From: Galeopsis tetrahit
Lineage: Eukaryota; Streptophyta; Magnoliopsida; Lamiales; Lamiaceae
DNA: 64,000 nt
Direction: 5' to 3'
Assembly: GCA_963675135.1 (NCBI GenBank)
Contig: OY776122.1
Coordinates: 18,788,881 to 18,852,880, forward strand
The notes under the pieces were generated by a model. That model saw only the letters and a list, made by a program, of their open reading frames with translations. It did no database searches and was not told where the DNA came from. The position numbers and the translations under genes are program-made. Every line of letters starts with the position of its first letter. Position 1 is the first letter of the stretch. Below are positions 1 through 10,689 of the stretch, piece after piece.

Positions 1-639
1 AATTGATGTTATAAAGTTTAGTGGTAAATATAGTGTTTATAAATATTTACATAAAGTTGACAGATAATTATAGCGTAAAGGGTATTACGGAGTATTTAAA
101 ATTAGAAATCTATAAACACAAATAAAATTGGACAGGGTGAGTACTTCATGTGATTAGTAATTATGTTGTGATGGGAAGCAAACACCCAAGACTTATGAGT
201 TTTAAATGAAGTTTTAAGTGTGATTTAAAAGTAGAACAAGTATTTGTTTCCTCCTACTCAATAAAAGTTTTTCATAAATTTTGAATATAAAATTAAGATA
301 TATAATAGAATATATAGATATGTTAGGGGTGGTCGAAAAAGATATCAATGTAGTAAAATGTAAAAAGGGTGAATGATTTTTTTTCTTGATATTAGCACAC
401 ATATATGTTTGAAGTGACAATCTATGTTTCACACATTTAAGAATGTACGTTTACATTTTGTTTGTTAGTAGTTTTGTTAGTTGATGTCTATAGTTTTTTA
501 AAAAAATTTTGCTTTCATCATCATGAGGTATTTTTTAAGAGGCTATTCTTGGATCTAATTAATGTACCGAGGGTATGGATGTAAACTTGCTCATTTTATC
601 TATTATATTTATACATGTTGATTATTATTTCGTTCATAT
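1..639. other. AT-rich intergenic DNA, nothing recognised
   Basis: No coding signal, terminal repeat or tandem array could be seen here. The short open frames are AT-rich chance frames with no family motifs. Confidence 0.6.
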
Positions 640-1082
640 GTGTTTTATGAATATATATGGCTAAATTATGGATTCAACAAAAAATTATCAAATAAATGTG
701 ATGACGGGTTCTCTTTGGGAAATGGCCAGACCGTTATATTCTTGATTGACCCATGGGTTGACAATAGTTCATACTTAAAAGATAGATTTAAAAAATTATT
801 TGACATTTCAGCTCAAAATTATGCGTGTATTCTTGATTTTTTTTCGCGGGTGGAAGGTCTTAGGTCTTTAAATGGACTAGACTATTAAATGTTAATGCAT
901 TTCTTGAATTTGGAAATTGTGGATCTGTATTTAGTAGGTGGAGCTTAAAAACTGACTCTTTATTTTGGAAGAACTAGAAGGACGGACGTTTCAAGACAAA
1001 GTTTATGTATCATTCAATCTCTTCAAATGAATTGAGGACTCAAATTCTCCGCGGAAGAAAATCTGGTGGAAAGTTGTTTCAT
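640..1082 (+). pseudogene. LINE ORF2 fragment, post-RT region
   Basis: The translation from 640 contains a glycine-asparagine run followed by a DPW motif, then a leucine/lysine-rich segment. This matches the region around 5380-5580 of the neighbouring LINE, which has a SDPW motif in the same place. Similarity continues past the stop near 888 in a shifted frame to about 1082, where a MITE begins. The fragment holds no catalytic motif and cannot encode a working protein. Confidence 0.7.
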
Positions 1083-1085
1083 TGA

Positions 1086-1504
1086 GGTGGTGTTTGGTTT
1101 GGGATTGTGGTGGATTTGATTTGGATTGGATTGGGATTTGGGTAATCCATGAATAGTAATTGTTGTGTAAGTTGTGTTTGGTTAAGGATTGAGAAGTATG
1201 GGTAGATTTAACTTTATGTCACATCAAGAGGGATGTTATAATATTTTATTATTGTTAATAGTGAAAGAAAAGTAAAAGAGAAAAGAAAGTAGAAAAGAGA
1301 ATGAGTCTGTGAAAGAAAAGTAAGAAAGAGAAGAAAGTAGGAAAGAAAATGAGTGATTTGATTATATAAAAATAGGTGTATAGGTGTATTACAGGGGTGG
1401 ATTGGTATTTAGATTTGTATTTAGATTGAGATTGATTAAGAGAGATTGGATTGGGATCGGACCAATCCAAATCAGGATTGGTCAATCCCAACACAAACAC
1501 CGCC
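1086..1504. mobile_element. Tourist-like (PIF/Harbinger) MITE
   Basis: The ends are inverted repeats: GGTGGTGTTTGGTTTGGG at the left and the complement of GGCGGTGTTTGTGTTGGG at the right. Three flanking bases, TGA (1083-1085 and 1505-1507), are duplicated, close to the usual TWA. It is a member of the same family as 34995-36021, in the opposite orientation; both share an internal purine/pyrimidine-rich stretch. Non-coding, and inserted into the LINE remnant. Confidence 0.8.
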
Positions 1505-1507
1505 TGA

Positions 1508-1835
1508 AGGTTTTAACTTTTAACTCACTCTTGGAAGACTCTCAAAGGAAGTTTGGCTACTTCATACAATCTTAATCGGAGAGGCATTGTAGATTTGTAG
1601 TCGAAAGCAGTTCAGGACTATGCCAATTGTGTAGGGTTGCGCATAAATCCATTAATCATTTGTTTATTTCTTGTCCAGCCACTCTACTAGTCTAGAATGA
1701 CTTGTGTATATGGTTAGGCTGCCATTTACTCTATTCCACTAGTATGGTTACTATGGTAGACCAATTTTTGGAATTTGTGAGTTTTGGGAGTAATTTAGTG
1801 GCAAGAATGTTTTTTGTTCTATTTTGATAGTGTAC
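1508..1835 (+). pseudogene. LINE ORF2 fragment, zf-RVT region
   Basis: Translation in mixed frames gives a C-x2-C, then H-L-F-I-S-C, then L-V-W pattern. This is the zinc-binding zf-RVT region that follows RT in plant LINEs, and it lines up with about 5790-5960 of the neighbouring LINE. It is the continuation of the 640-1082 fragment on the far side of the Tourist-like MITE. Confidence 0.7.
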
Positions 1836-1837
1836 TA

Positions 1838-2069
1838 CTCCCTTCATCGCCTATAAGTTTCTCGTTACTTTTTGGCACATAGATTAAGAAAATGATTAAA
1901 TAATAGGTATAGTACAAGTGATGTAATTGGAAGAAGGAGAGAGATAGAGAGAAAAAGAAAGATATAAAGTGATGTGTAAGAAAAAGTATTTACCAAAAAG
2001 GGTATGAGAAGCTTATAGGCAGACAGACAAAAATGGTAAAATGGGAAGCTTATAAGCGGACGGAGGGAG
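1838..2069. mobile_element. Stowaway MITE (Tc1/mariner type)
   Basis: The right end reads CGGACGGAGGGAG and the left end is its imperfect inverse, starting CTCCCTTCATCGCC. TA dinucleotides flank both sides (1836-1837 and 2070-2071), as expected for a Stowaway insertion. It is non-coding, and LINE-derived sequence resumes immediately to the right. Confidence 0.85.
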
Positions 2070-2071
2070 TA

Positions 2072-2371
2072 TTTAATTTGGAAGATTATGAATGATTTGA
2101 TGTTCAACGAGACAATATCTACAATTGATGAGATTTTGGACGATATTAAATTTAGCTCTTGAAAATGATTAAGATCCCAATTTTAGATGGTTTTCTGTCA
2201 TTCGCTTCGAGAGTGTGATTGTTCCACTTTACATTATCTACCTACTAAATTGGTAACCATCCAGTTGCTAGATTTTCAATCATTTCATGTATCTTGAATG
2301 TCAATTTTTTTTTGGGCTTTTTGAGTACCCCTTGTACTCACGTTATTAATTAAACCTTCACTTAAAAAAAT
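2072..2371 (+). pseudogene. LINE ORF2 C-terminal tail, 3' UTR and short A-tract
   Basis: The first 90 bases translate to a W-K-I-(W) segment followed by acidic residues, matching the C-terminal end of the neighbouring LINE near 6085-6175. The following T-rich stretch and the short A-run near 2365 fit a LINE 3' UTR and tail. Assignment of the last 200 bases is by position only. Confidence 0.55.
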
Positions 2372-2626
2372 GTGACAATAAATGCAAGAAACGCTTGAAA
2401 TAACTAGTAAGTTTTCCCTTAAATATTAAGGTATTGCAATAAATGAGATTTCTGCAGTTTGCAATGATCTAGACCCATATTGATCTAATAGTTAGGCCAA
2501 GAGGCATTAATGTTCTAATACGACAAATTAATGTTAAGACGTTTTAGGCAGTTGCACCCCTTTTTTCCATCAATAATTAAACTTCCATTAGGTGTAGCTA
2601 AGCAACTTACACTAATGAAGGAGTAT

Positions 2627-5600
2627 TAGCTCTGTGATTACCTGGGGGAGTGCACTGGTAACAAAATTCGGCCCAGACATGCTATGCATATAAGAGACTA
2701 AGTATATAGATCACACAAAAATTACAGTAGGAGAGGTTTGGGGAGAATGGGACATTGGATGGGCAGCGAAGAACGCAAACGGAAGATCAAGAGGCATTAT
2801 CACCATTTGGAATAAGGAGAAAATTGAAATATTACATGAGTGGTCTCTCGACGGGGCCGTAGGTATCGAGGGGAAATGGGTGCAAAACGGAAAATACTTC
2901 ACAGTGGCTAATATCTACAACCCTTGTGAAATAGGGGGAAAAAGAATATTATGGGAGGCTTTATTAGGAAAAATCAGATCCAACAACAATACAAGCTGGT
3001 GTCTAATTGGAGATTTCAATGAGGTCAGGAATGCAAGTGAGAGGAAAGGCAGAGCAATCTACGCACCTTCGACTAATAATAGGAAAATCAATGAGTTTAT
3101 AACAGAGGTTGGACTCAACGAAATTCAATTAACAGGAAGAAGATTCACGTGGTCTAAACTCAATGGTAAATGCTGCAGCAAGATCGACATAGCCTTTGTA
3201 TCAGATGAGTGGGTGGAGGACTGTGGTGATTCAACGTTGAAGGGCCTGGATAAGAATAGCTTCGATCATTGTCCTATTTTTCTTCACAAAAGCTTGCAGA
3301 ACTGGGGGCCTAAACCATTCTGGTTCTTCAATAGCTGGCTCGACGATGCTGGGCTAGTCGTCCATATCCAAAACCAGTGGAACGCATACGACGTGAGCGG
3401 AACCGAAAGCTACAGGTTCAAAGAAAAATTGAAGAAGCTAAAAATGGACATCAAAGAGTGGTGCGCCACAAACATAAACAGGTTAGAAACAAAATTACAG
3501 GAAGCCAGGACTGAAATGGATACTCTGGATAGATCACAAGAAAATAGAGATTTGTCGGAGGGGGAAATGGAGCGACTGAAATCGGCTAAGAGCATAATAT
3601 GGAGCATCAGAAAATTAAAAGTCAGGGATTACTTTCAGAAATCTAGAATCCTTTGGACTAGAGAAGGTGACGTGAATTCTGCCTATTTCCACAAAATTAT
3701 CAATTACAAGAGGGCTGGCAACAAGATAGAAGGGTTGATGATTGATGACGCTTGGTGCGACGTTGTCCCGAAAGTTAAGCAAGCAATATTCGAACATTAC
3801 AAAGCCCAATTCTCTAAACAATCAACAGCTAGACCCTGTTTAAAACAATTGGTGTCAAAAAAACTTGGGAGAGAGGAAAACGAGAGCCTAATGGCCCCTT
3901 TCAGCGAGACGGAAATAAAAAAAGCAATCTGGAGCTGTGGTGGGAACAAGAGTCCAGGTCCTGATGGCCTATCTTTCAAACTCATCAAAAGAATTTGGCC
4001 AACTATCAAAGGAGACATTATCAAAGCTATGGACGAGTTCCATCAAAGCGGCAAGATCGTCAAAGGTGGTAACCCAAGTTTTGTTACGCTCATCCCAAAA
4101 AAGAAGGGCGCGTCTCATATGAGCGACTTCCGCCCATTTCGTTGATCGGGTGCCTTTATAAAATCCTAGCTAAAGTTCTAGCTAATCGGTTGTCCTTGGT
4201 TATTAGCGAGGTGATCTCCGAGAATCAAAGCGCCTTCGTGAGTAATAAATAAATTTTAGACAACATATTGGTTCTCAACGAAGCCCTGGATTTCATCAAA
4301 AGGGAAAAAAATGATGGGTTATTTTTCAAAGTGGACTTCGAAAAAGCCTACGATTCGGTGTACTGGGAATTCTTGGACGAAATTATGGAAGGAATGAACT
4401 TCAATTGGAAATGGAGGAAATGGATCCGCGGATGTCTTTCATCGGCTACTATGACTATTCTTGTCAACGGGAGTCCTACAAGAGAATTCAATCTCGAGAG
4501 AGGGATACGTCAAGGCGACCCCCTTTCGCCCTTCTTGTTCCTCATAACAGCTGAAGGACTTAGTTGTTTAATGCAGTAAGCGGTCAATAATGGTATTTTC
4601 AAGAGCCTGGAAATAGGACGCCTAAAAACAAGGGTTAGCCATTTACAGTTTGCAGATGACACAGTGATATTGAGAAGAGCCTCTAGGGAGAACGCGAAAA
4701 TTATGAAAGGGATTCTTCGTATTTTCGAGATGGCTTCAGGTTTGAAGGTCAATTATTCCAAAAGTTCCTTGTTCGGAACGGGTATTAGATCGGAAGAATT
4801 TCACCAATACGCAGAGATCTTGGGTTGCACTCCTGGATCTATTCCGTTCTCTTATCTCGGGCTCCTTATTGGCGCTAATCCTAGATGCAGCGCTACGTGG
4901 AAACCGCTTATCGACAGATTCCGGAAAAAACTCTCGGGATGGGCTAGGAGACACCTGTCTCTTGGCGGTAGGATTACACTGTTGAATTCGGTGCTCACAG
5001 CCATGCCATTATATTACATTTCCTTTTTCAAAATTCTGGTGAGTGTCTCTAAAACTATTAAAAGAATCCAAAGGAATTTTTTATGGGGAGGAAACGAAAA
5101 TTCTAGGAAAATCGCATGGGTGGGTTGGGAGAATGTCTGCAAAAGTAGAGTTGCAGGAGGCCTTGGAGTTAGAGATATAAACATTTTTAACAAAGTATTA
5201 CTTTGCAAATGGATATGGAGATGGTCTAACGAAAAGGAAGCTCTGTGGGCTAGAATCCTTAAGTCCATGTATGGCTCCTTTAATTACACAGGTTCGGACG
5301 ATAATAGACAATCCATTAGGTGGAGAGACATTGGCAAAATCGCTGGAGGGGACGAGGGGGCTATATTCTACGAGAATTTGGAAGTAAAACTGGGTAAGGG
5401 CTCAAATATTAGCTTCTGGTCCGACCCTTGGACCGAAGATAGAAGTTGCCTTAAAGATAAGCTTAACTCTCTGTATCTTTTATCAGCTAACAGAAATAGT
5501 TGTATCAGAAATTTTTTTCTTCATGATGGAGAAACATGGTCGTTCCTTTGGAACAGACCTTTTAATGCTAATGAATTCTTGGAGTTTGCTTCTCTTTGGT

Positions 5601-6375
5601 TGTGCATTTGCAGATACAGGCTAAACGAATCGAGAGATGACGAGCTCAGATGGGAAGGGGCAAAGAACAGATTTTTCAATACGAAGAACATGTACAATAA
5701 AATTGTGGAAAAAATGGCACCCGCAACATGTTCGATGGTGAACTGGACAAAAGTCTGGTGGAAATGCACGCCTACTAAAGTTTCGGCTCTGACTTGGAAG
5801 GTGCTCCAAGATAGAGTGGCTACGGTGGACAATCTTAGACGGAGAGGCATTAATCCTGCTGGGGCAAGTAGTATGTGTCCTTTATGCAAGGTGTGCACGG
5901 AAACAGGGCAGCACCTCTTTATTACGTGTTCTGCTTCCCTGCTGGTGTGGGAGGAAGTAATTGAATGGACAAAAGGCAGATTGATGCACAATACTACAGC
6001 GAAGGAACACTGGAAAGAATTTTACAAAGCTGGGAATAAGGCCATTCAAATCAATATTCTTAGCCTCATTTGGCAGTGTACGATCTGGAAAATTTGGAGG
6101 AATAGGAACAACATAATATTCAACAAGGCGTCATCAACACCGGTAGAGATCTCATAGAGCATTAAATTCATCTCCTAGAAATGGCTAAAGGCTCACAAAA
6201 TCATAAATTCACCTTATATTGATTGGGAAAGAGAACCATAGTTGTGTATCCCTAACTTAATCGTAAAATAACATATATCCACACATTGTACATGGGATCA
6301 TAGTTGTAATCGGGCTCGAGCCCCCTTAGCTTTATACGTTAATACTACCATCTTTTCTTTGAAAAAAAAAAAAAC
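2627..6375 (+). mobile_element. L1-type LINE, 5'-truncated, with 10-bp TSD
   Basis: The element has an endonuclease start, RT, zf-RVT and C-terminal segment in order and ends in a 13-base A-tract at 6362-6374. The ten bases GAAGGAGTAT occur at 2617-2626 and again at 6376-6385, a plausible target-site duplication. This sets the 5' end inside the endonuclease N-terminus, the usual 5' truncation. ORF1 is absent. It lies 256 bp downstream of the older LINE remnant. Confidence 0.85.
2636..6241 (+). pseudogene. LINE ORF2: endonuclease, reverse transcriptase, zf-RVT
   Basis: ORF2 of plant L1 elements nicks target DNA and reverse-transcribes the element RNA at the nick. Visible here are a damaged endonuclease QETK motif near 2690 whose Q codon reads TAA, a GDFNE motif near 3013, the RT motif D-F-E-K-A-Y-D near 4333, F-A-D-D near 4649, and a zf-RVT region near 5740-5970. 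The frame is broken by a shift near 2735, a one-base loss near 4135, TAA near 4249 and 4577, and TAG at about 6155. Three of the stops read as CAA-to-TAA changes. The element is therefore inactive. Three long open stretches survive (2880-4145, 4268-4579, 4664-6157), which suggests moderate age. The RT core is split by the breaks rather than lost. Confidence 0.85.
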
Positions 6376-6385
6376 GAAGGAGTAT

Positions 6386-7854
6386 CACATTGTCCTTGCA
6401 ATATATATTCATTAATGTTGATATGCTCTCGTATTCGTTTGGTGTGACCTCGACTCCTTTAGCTCGACGAGGTATTATGGTCGGTTGGGATATAATATTA
6501 TATTTGTTGGGTCTAGACATGTGCAAAATCGAATTTGAAATCGGACGTTGAACCCCTTATTTCAGTTTGAAAATCGGACCAAAATCGTAAAAATAAAGTT
6601 CGAATTAAACTGTCGATTATCCGGTTATAGTTTAGACGTAAGTTTTTTTTGTTTATTATTAGTATTTTTTTATTTTTTTTTCATTTTAGCTTGTTTTTTA
6701 TATAAAAATTTATTAAAATAAAATTGAAATGGAACCATTCATTAAACTTATATTTAAATATTACACAGAGTACTAAACTAGTAAACTTATATTGAAAGTG
6801 AATAATTCATTTAGTACATTACTATGTAATGTTAAAAAATTCAAGTAAAGTCTTTTAATTTAAAATAAATAATATTTTTTATTCATTTAAATGTATTTTA
6901 AAGATAAATATAAATCTTTTTCACTTAAATATATTTTTCTAATTTCCTATATTGCCTCCCCATACTTCCGTTAATTATTTATTTAAATTATAAAATCTTA
7001 TTACTTATTTTAAATTGATAATTGTTGATGATGACTTGACGTGATAACTCACTGATCTGGTTACATAAAAAAGTCAGATGGTTGATTTTATATCATTATT
7101 TTATGGTCTTGTTTTTCTTTTTTAAATTGGTCAACCCAAATTTGGATGAGTCGTTTTCAATCGAATCTCCTTCAATCCCTCATAATCCTCCAAATCAAAA
7201 TATCAATACACCCTTATAACACTCTTATAACATGATTGGTATATAGTAATGAGGTGGGAATGGAATGACCATTCTTGATTCTATTCCAAATGTCCATATA
7301 TTTTTATATTATGAATGTCATTCCTAATGAAATGATCATTCCTAATGAAATGATCATTCCCAGAGTTTGGAAATGGTGATTCTCTCACCCCCATTTTAGG
7401 AATAAGTTTTTTTTTTTTTTTACAAAAATGTCATAACTTATTTTTTAATTTTAATTAACAACATTATTTTATACTTCCAAAAAATAACAAACAACAATAA
7501 TTATAATTGTAAAAATAATAATAACATTATTTATTAAAAATAATTTATAAATTTAATTTCAATAATAAAAATAATAAAATATTTTAATAATATAAATAAT
7601 ATAATAACAATTCACAGCATATTAATAAAAATAATAATAATTTATAATAATATTAATTATCTTAAATAATTATAAAAAAATTAAGGCAAAAACTTGTGTG
7701 AGTCCGTCTCACGAATCTTTTTCCGTGAGACAGATCTCTTTTAACCCATATTTTAAAATTTTGGTTAGGATAACCCTTTTTTTTTCCAAGTTTTTTGTTT
7801 ATAAAAAAAGCGACAATGTTTAAGTAAAAAGTGAATGTTTTTAATAAAAGTAAC
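6386..7854. other. AT-rich intergenic DNA with minor repeats
   Basis: No gene is seen. At 7318-7352 a 19-base word with core TCATTCCTAATGAAATGA is repeated in tandem, inside a stretch (about 7226-7410) that looks like a decayed MITE. Near 7686-7740 a motif containing TGAGTCCGTCTCACG and a nearby GTGAGACAGATCTC resembles a common dispersed plant repeat. Neither has ends that I can define. Confidence 0.4.
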
Positions 7855-7931
7855 TATCACTTTCTCTTTAAACACTATCACTTTTTACTCAAGCATTATC
7901 ACTTTTTACTCAAACATTATCACTTTTTACC
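7855..7931. repeat. 21-bp tandem repeat, 3.7 copies
   Basis: Units of exactly 21 bases start at 7855, 7876, 7897 and 7918; the last is cut after 14 bases. The consensus begins TATCACTTTTTACTCAA. The first unit is the most diverged. Confidence 0.9.
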
Positions 7932-8034
7932 AGTGATGGACCTACATAATGTCCAGGGGGGCCCGTGGGCCCCCCACTAATTTTGTAAATTTGTTAGGGG
8001 TATTATGATAATTTCACATATATTTAAATTAATA

Positions 8035-8309
8035 CTCTGTTCTATAATTATTTGCACACTTCTGATATAAAAATAATCCACAAAATTAATATATATCCGA
8101 ACATCATTTTATTTTAAAATCGTCACTCATTTTGAGTCTACATTTTATCCTAAATTTCACTAAATCTATTTTACATCCTACTAAATCCTCCTTAGACCTT
8201 ATCAAATCACTCAAATTACGTTTTCTTATTTGACTCTACACCACTAAATTCAATTGTTTTTTTAAAGTGAATCAGTTAAAATGTGCAAGTTATCACGGGA
8301 CGGATGGAG
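8035..8309. mobile_element. Stowaway MITE
   Basis: The right end reads GGGACGGATGGAG followed by TA (8310-8311). The left end starts CTCTGTTCTATAATTATTTG preceded by TA (8033-8034). The inner part of the inverted repeat pairs AAGTGTGCAAAT-like with TGTGCAAGTTAT-like sequence. Non-coding. Confidence 0.8.
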
Positions 8310-8311
8310 TA

Positions 8312-9094
8312 TTAACTTGTACCAAAACATAGCAATAGTCAACTTATCCGATCAATTTAATTTAATGAAATGTGACGTATTGACAATTTTATAATATTAT
8401 ATGTTATTATAATATTAATCATGTTGTTAGGGGAGGGGTGAGTTTATTTGCCCATCAATCGAAACATACAAATTAGTTCAATATTTTAATTTGTAAACTG
8501 TGCAATCCCACTTAATTTTATCATAATATATATTTATATTGTCTAACAAACCAAACTAGCACTTACACAACAATTTTTATACAATCACAATATTTTTTTA
8601 GAATTGGTCTTATATATAAAAATTACAAAAAATGTATTATCTTATAATTTTAGCGAGTTTATTAATTTAGCACGCTATCCCGAGTCGGGACCGGCCAAAA
8701 ATATTATCTTAGAGAGTTTATTAATTTATCGAGTATTAATTTAAAGAGTTTCTACTGTATATTGGACTTAAATCATGATACAAAAGTGGTTGAATTACAA
8801 TTCTGAAAATTCAGAAGAATTGTGACATGTGACACTACAAATGTTTACAACAAATATATGATATAAAGATTATGAATAAGATATTTAATGAAAAAATATC
8901 ATTACTTGAATATGATTACTTTCACCTATAATAATAGTTTACGTGTTTAAAATAATTTTAGATAAGTTAAAAACTTATGATAGAGAAAAGTGTGATGTAA
9001 CTTGCTCCTTCTTGAACTGAATTCTCAATATTTCAAATTATAATATTAATTTTATTTATTTTATAATAATTATATAATGATAAATTTATATAAC
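8312..9094. other. AT-rich intergenic DNA, nothing recognised
   Basis: No gene or element ends were seen. A short word with core GAGTTTATTAATTTA repeats near 8655 and 8714. Confidence 0.5.
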
Positions 9095-9104
9095 ATTTGT
9101 TTTA

Positions 9105-10097
9105 GAGAAAATTTTATAAATGGTTCTCTAACTTTATCATTCGCAGAAGGTCATGTAACTTTTTACTTTGTCAATTTTAGTTTTTTTTTTCTCAACTTTG
9201 GTCCTTTCAATCTCATTTTTTATCCTTCAAGTTCAATTTTAGTGTTTCAAGTTTAATTTCATCATTTCAATTCAATTTTAGTCCAATTAACTGGAATATA
9301 ACATATGCATTTCATTTGACAATTTTTTTTTACGTTTTTGACACATCATCCGCCACGTAATCGGTTATGAATGGAAATATGAGTAATTTTTTTTATGTTC
9401 CATATAATTAAATTTTTATTTATGATAAAATATATATATACTTTTGTATTTTTATTTAAATTAAATTAATTAAAGAAAAAGGAAGTGATATGGAGTATTT
9501 AATTAAAAAAAAAAACTATTGCAATGAAACAAATTAAAACATAAAATTCAATTACATATTAATACTAAAATCATGCATATTTTAATATTTAATCTTTCAT
9601 AATTGAAAATTATTTTTAAGTTCATCTTATGTATTTTTAAACTAATTAATTATTTGAGAGCTCGTAGGTGTAAGATAACTCGCAGTGTCATATTCTTGTG
9701 TATTGATGATAGAGTTTAGACCCCAAATATATAAAATATATATTCTCAATATTAAATTAAAAAATAATTATAATTATTTAATACTATAAAATTAATAAAA
9801 AAATCATATTATATTAAATATCACTTTTATTTTTCTCCAAACTTCATATGTGTTAAAAATGTGGAAAAAAAAAAGTCACGTAAAATAAATATGTTCTACT
9901 CCAGTTAGTAGGATTTAAATTGGATTAAAATGACTGAAATTGGACTTTTGAGGATCAAAATTGATAGTAAAATGACAAATATTGAAATTATGAGGATCAG
10001 AGTTGAGACTAAAAAGACTAAATTTGATAAAGTAAAAAAGTTAAAGGATCTTTTATGGATTCAGACAAAGTTATAGGACCATTTATAAATTTATCTC
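9105..10097. mobile_element. Long-TIR, MULE-like non-autonomous element
   Basis: The two ends are inverted repeats of roughly 190-200 bp. The left end has ATAAATGGTTCTCTAACTTT and the right end, complemented, has ATAAATGGTCCTATAACTTT; a second pairing block follows near 9150-9300 and 9900-10040. Flanks read ATTTGTTTTA (9095-9104) and ATTTATTTTA (10098-10107), a possible 9-10 bp target duplication with one mismatch. The interior is AT-rich and non-coding. Long TIRs and a 9-bp duplication are MULE hallmarks. Confidence 0.65.
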
Positions 10098-10407
10098 ATT
10101 TATTTTATGTAACAAATTATGGAAATTTATAAATTTCTCTCATTTATTTTGTTTAACAAATTTATTTCATTTATAATAAAATTATGGAAATGTAAATAAT
10201 TAAATTATGCAAAAATGATAAAGGGATTAATTGTTACGTTATGAATAGAAAATAACAATAAATTAACTAAATTTCCATAAAAAAGGCTAAATATATATTC
10301 GAAATTTGCTTATAAAAAATGGTTTGAAATAGTCAATTTGACATTAATGAAGTTATAGAACCACATAATTTTAGGACGTAATTAAATATTACTTATAAAA
10401 TTATATA
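10098..10407. other. AT-rich spacer with a short direct repeat
   Basis: A word of roughly 50 bp, with TATAAATTT..CTCATTTATTTT, occurs from about 10083 and again from about 10128, so the edge of the long-TIR element appears tandemly duplicated. 10324-10407 is half of an old duplication described at 14985-15783. The last five bases (10403-10407, ATATA) are the target-site duplication of the Copia element to the right. Confidence 0.5.
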
Positions 10408-10614
10408 TAATAGGGAATAATAATATAGAAATAATATATAATAGGAAATAATAATATAGGAATAATATATTTTAATTTGGTCCATATCTTTGTATATATG
10501 GTTGTTATATTTACCTTAATTATATTTACCTTAATTATCTCTTTGTAAATACTCTTATAAATAGTGAATCATTCCTATCACCTCATTAACGGTGATCATA
10601 TACCTATTCTCACA
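10408..10614 (+). repeat. 5' LTR of the Copia element
   Basis: 207 bp, ending ...TATTCTCACA directly before the primer site. It starts TAATAGGG in both LTR copies instead of the usual TG, so the terminal base pair is atypical. It has an extra 11 bp (GAAATAATATA) that the 3' LTR lacks, apparently a slippage copy. Confidence 0.85.
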
Positions 10615-10629
10615 TGGTATCAGTCTGAC
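10615..10629 (+). other. Primer binding site (tRNA-iMet type)
   Basis: TGGTATCAGTCTGAC begins exactly at the end of the 5' LTR. The first nine bases match the complement of the initiator-Met tRNA 3' end; the rest diverges. Confidence 0.8.
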
Positions 10630-10689
10630 TCATCGAAACCCTAATTTTCTCTCTAAAGCCTCACGCTAAATTTCTTCCATTCCCTCCTC

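Larger units (their letters stand above)
640..2371 (+). mobile_element. LINE (L1-type) 3' remnant, split by two MITEs
   Basis: The plus strand carries, in order, a late reverse-transcriptase segment, a zf-RVT segment and the C-terminal tail of a plant L1-type ORF2. It ends near a short A-run at about 2365-2371. The parts are collinear with the better preserved LINE at 2627-6375. Two unrelated MITEs (1086-1504 and 1838-2069) interrupt it, so the LINE is the oldest layer. The 5' end near 640 is where similarity starts and may be a truncation. No target-site duplication was found. Confidence 0.75.

Noticed and set aside
7931..7980. CAGTGATGGACC plus GGGGGGCCCGTGGGCCCCCC as a hAT-type element end
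   Set aside because: Only one end is recognisable; no partner end or target duplication was found.
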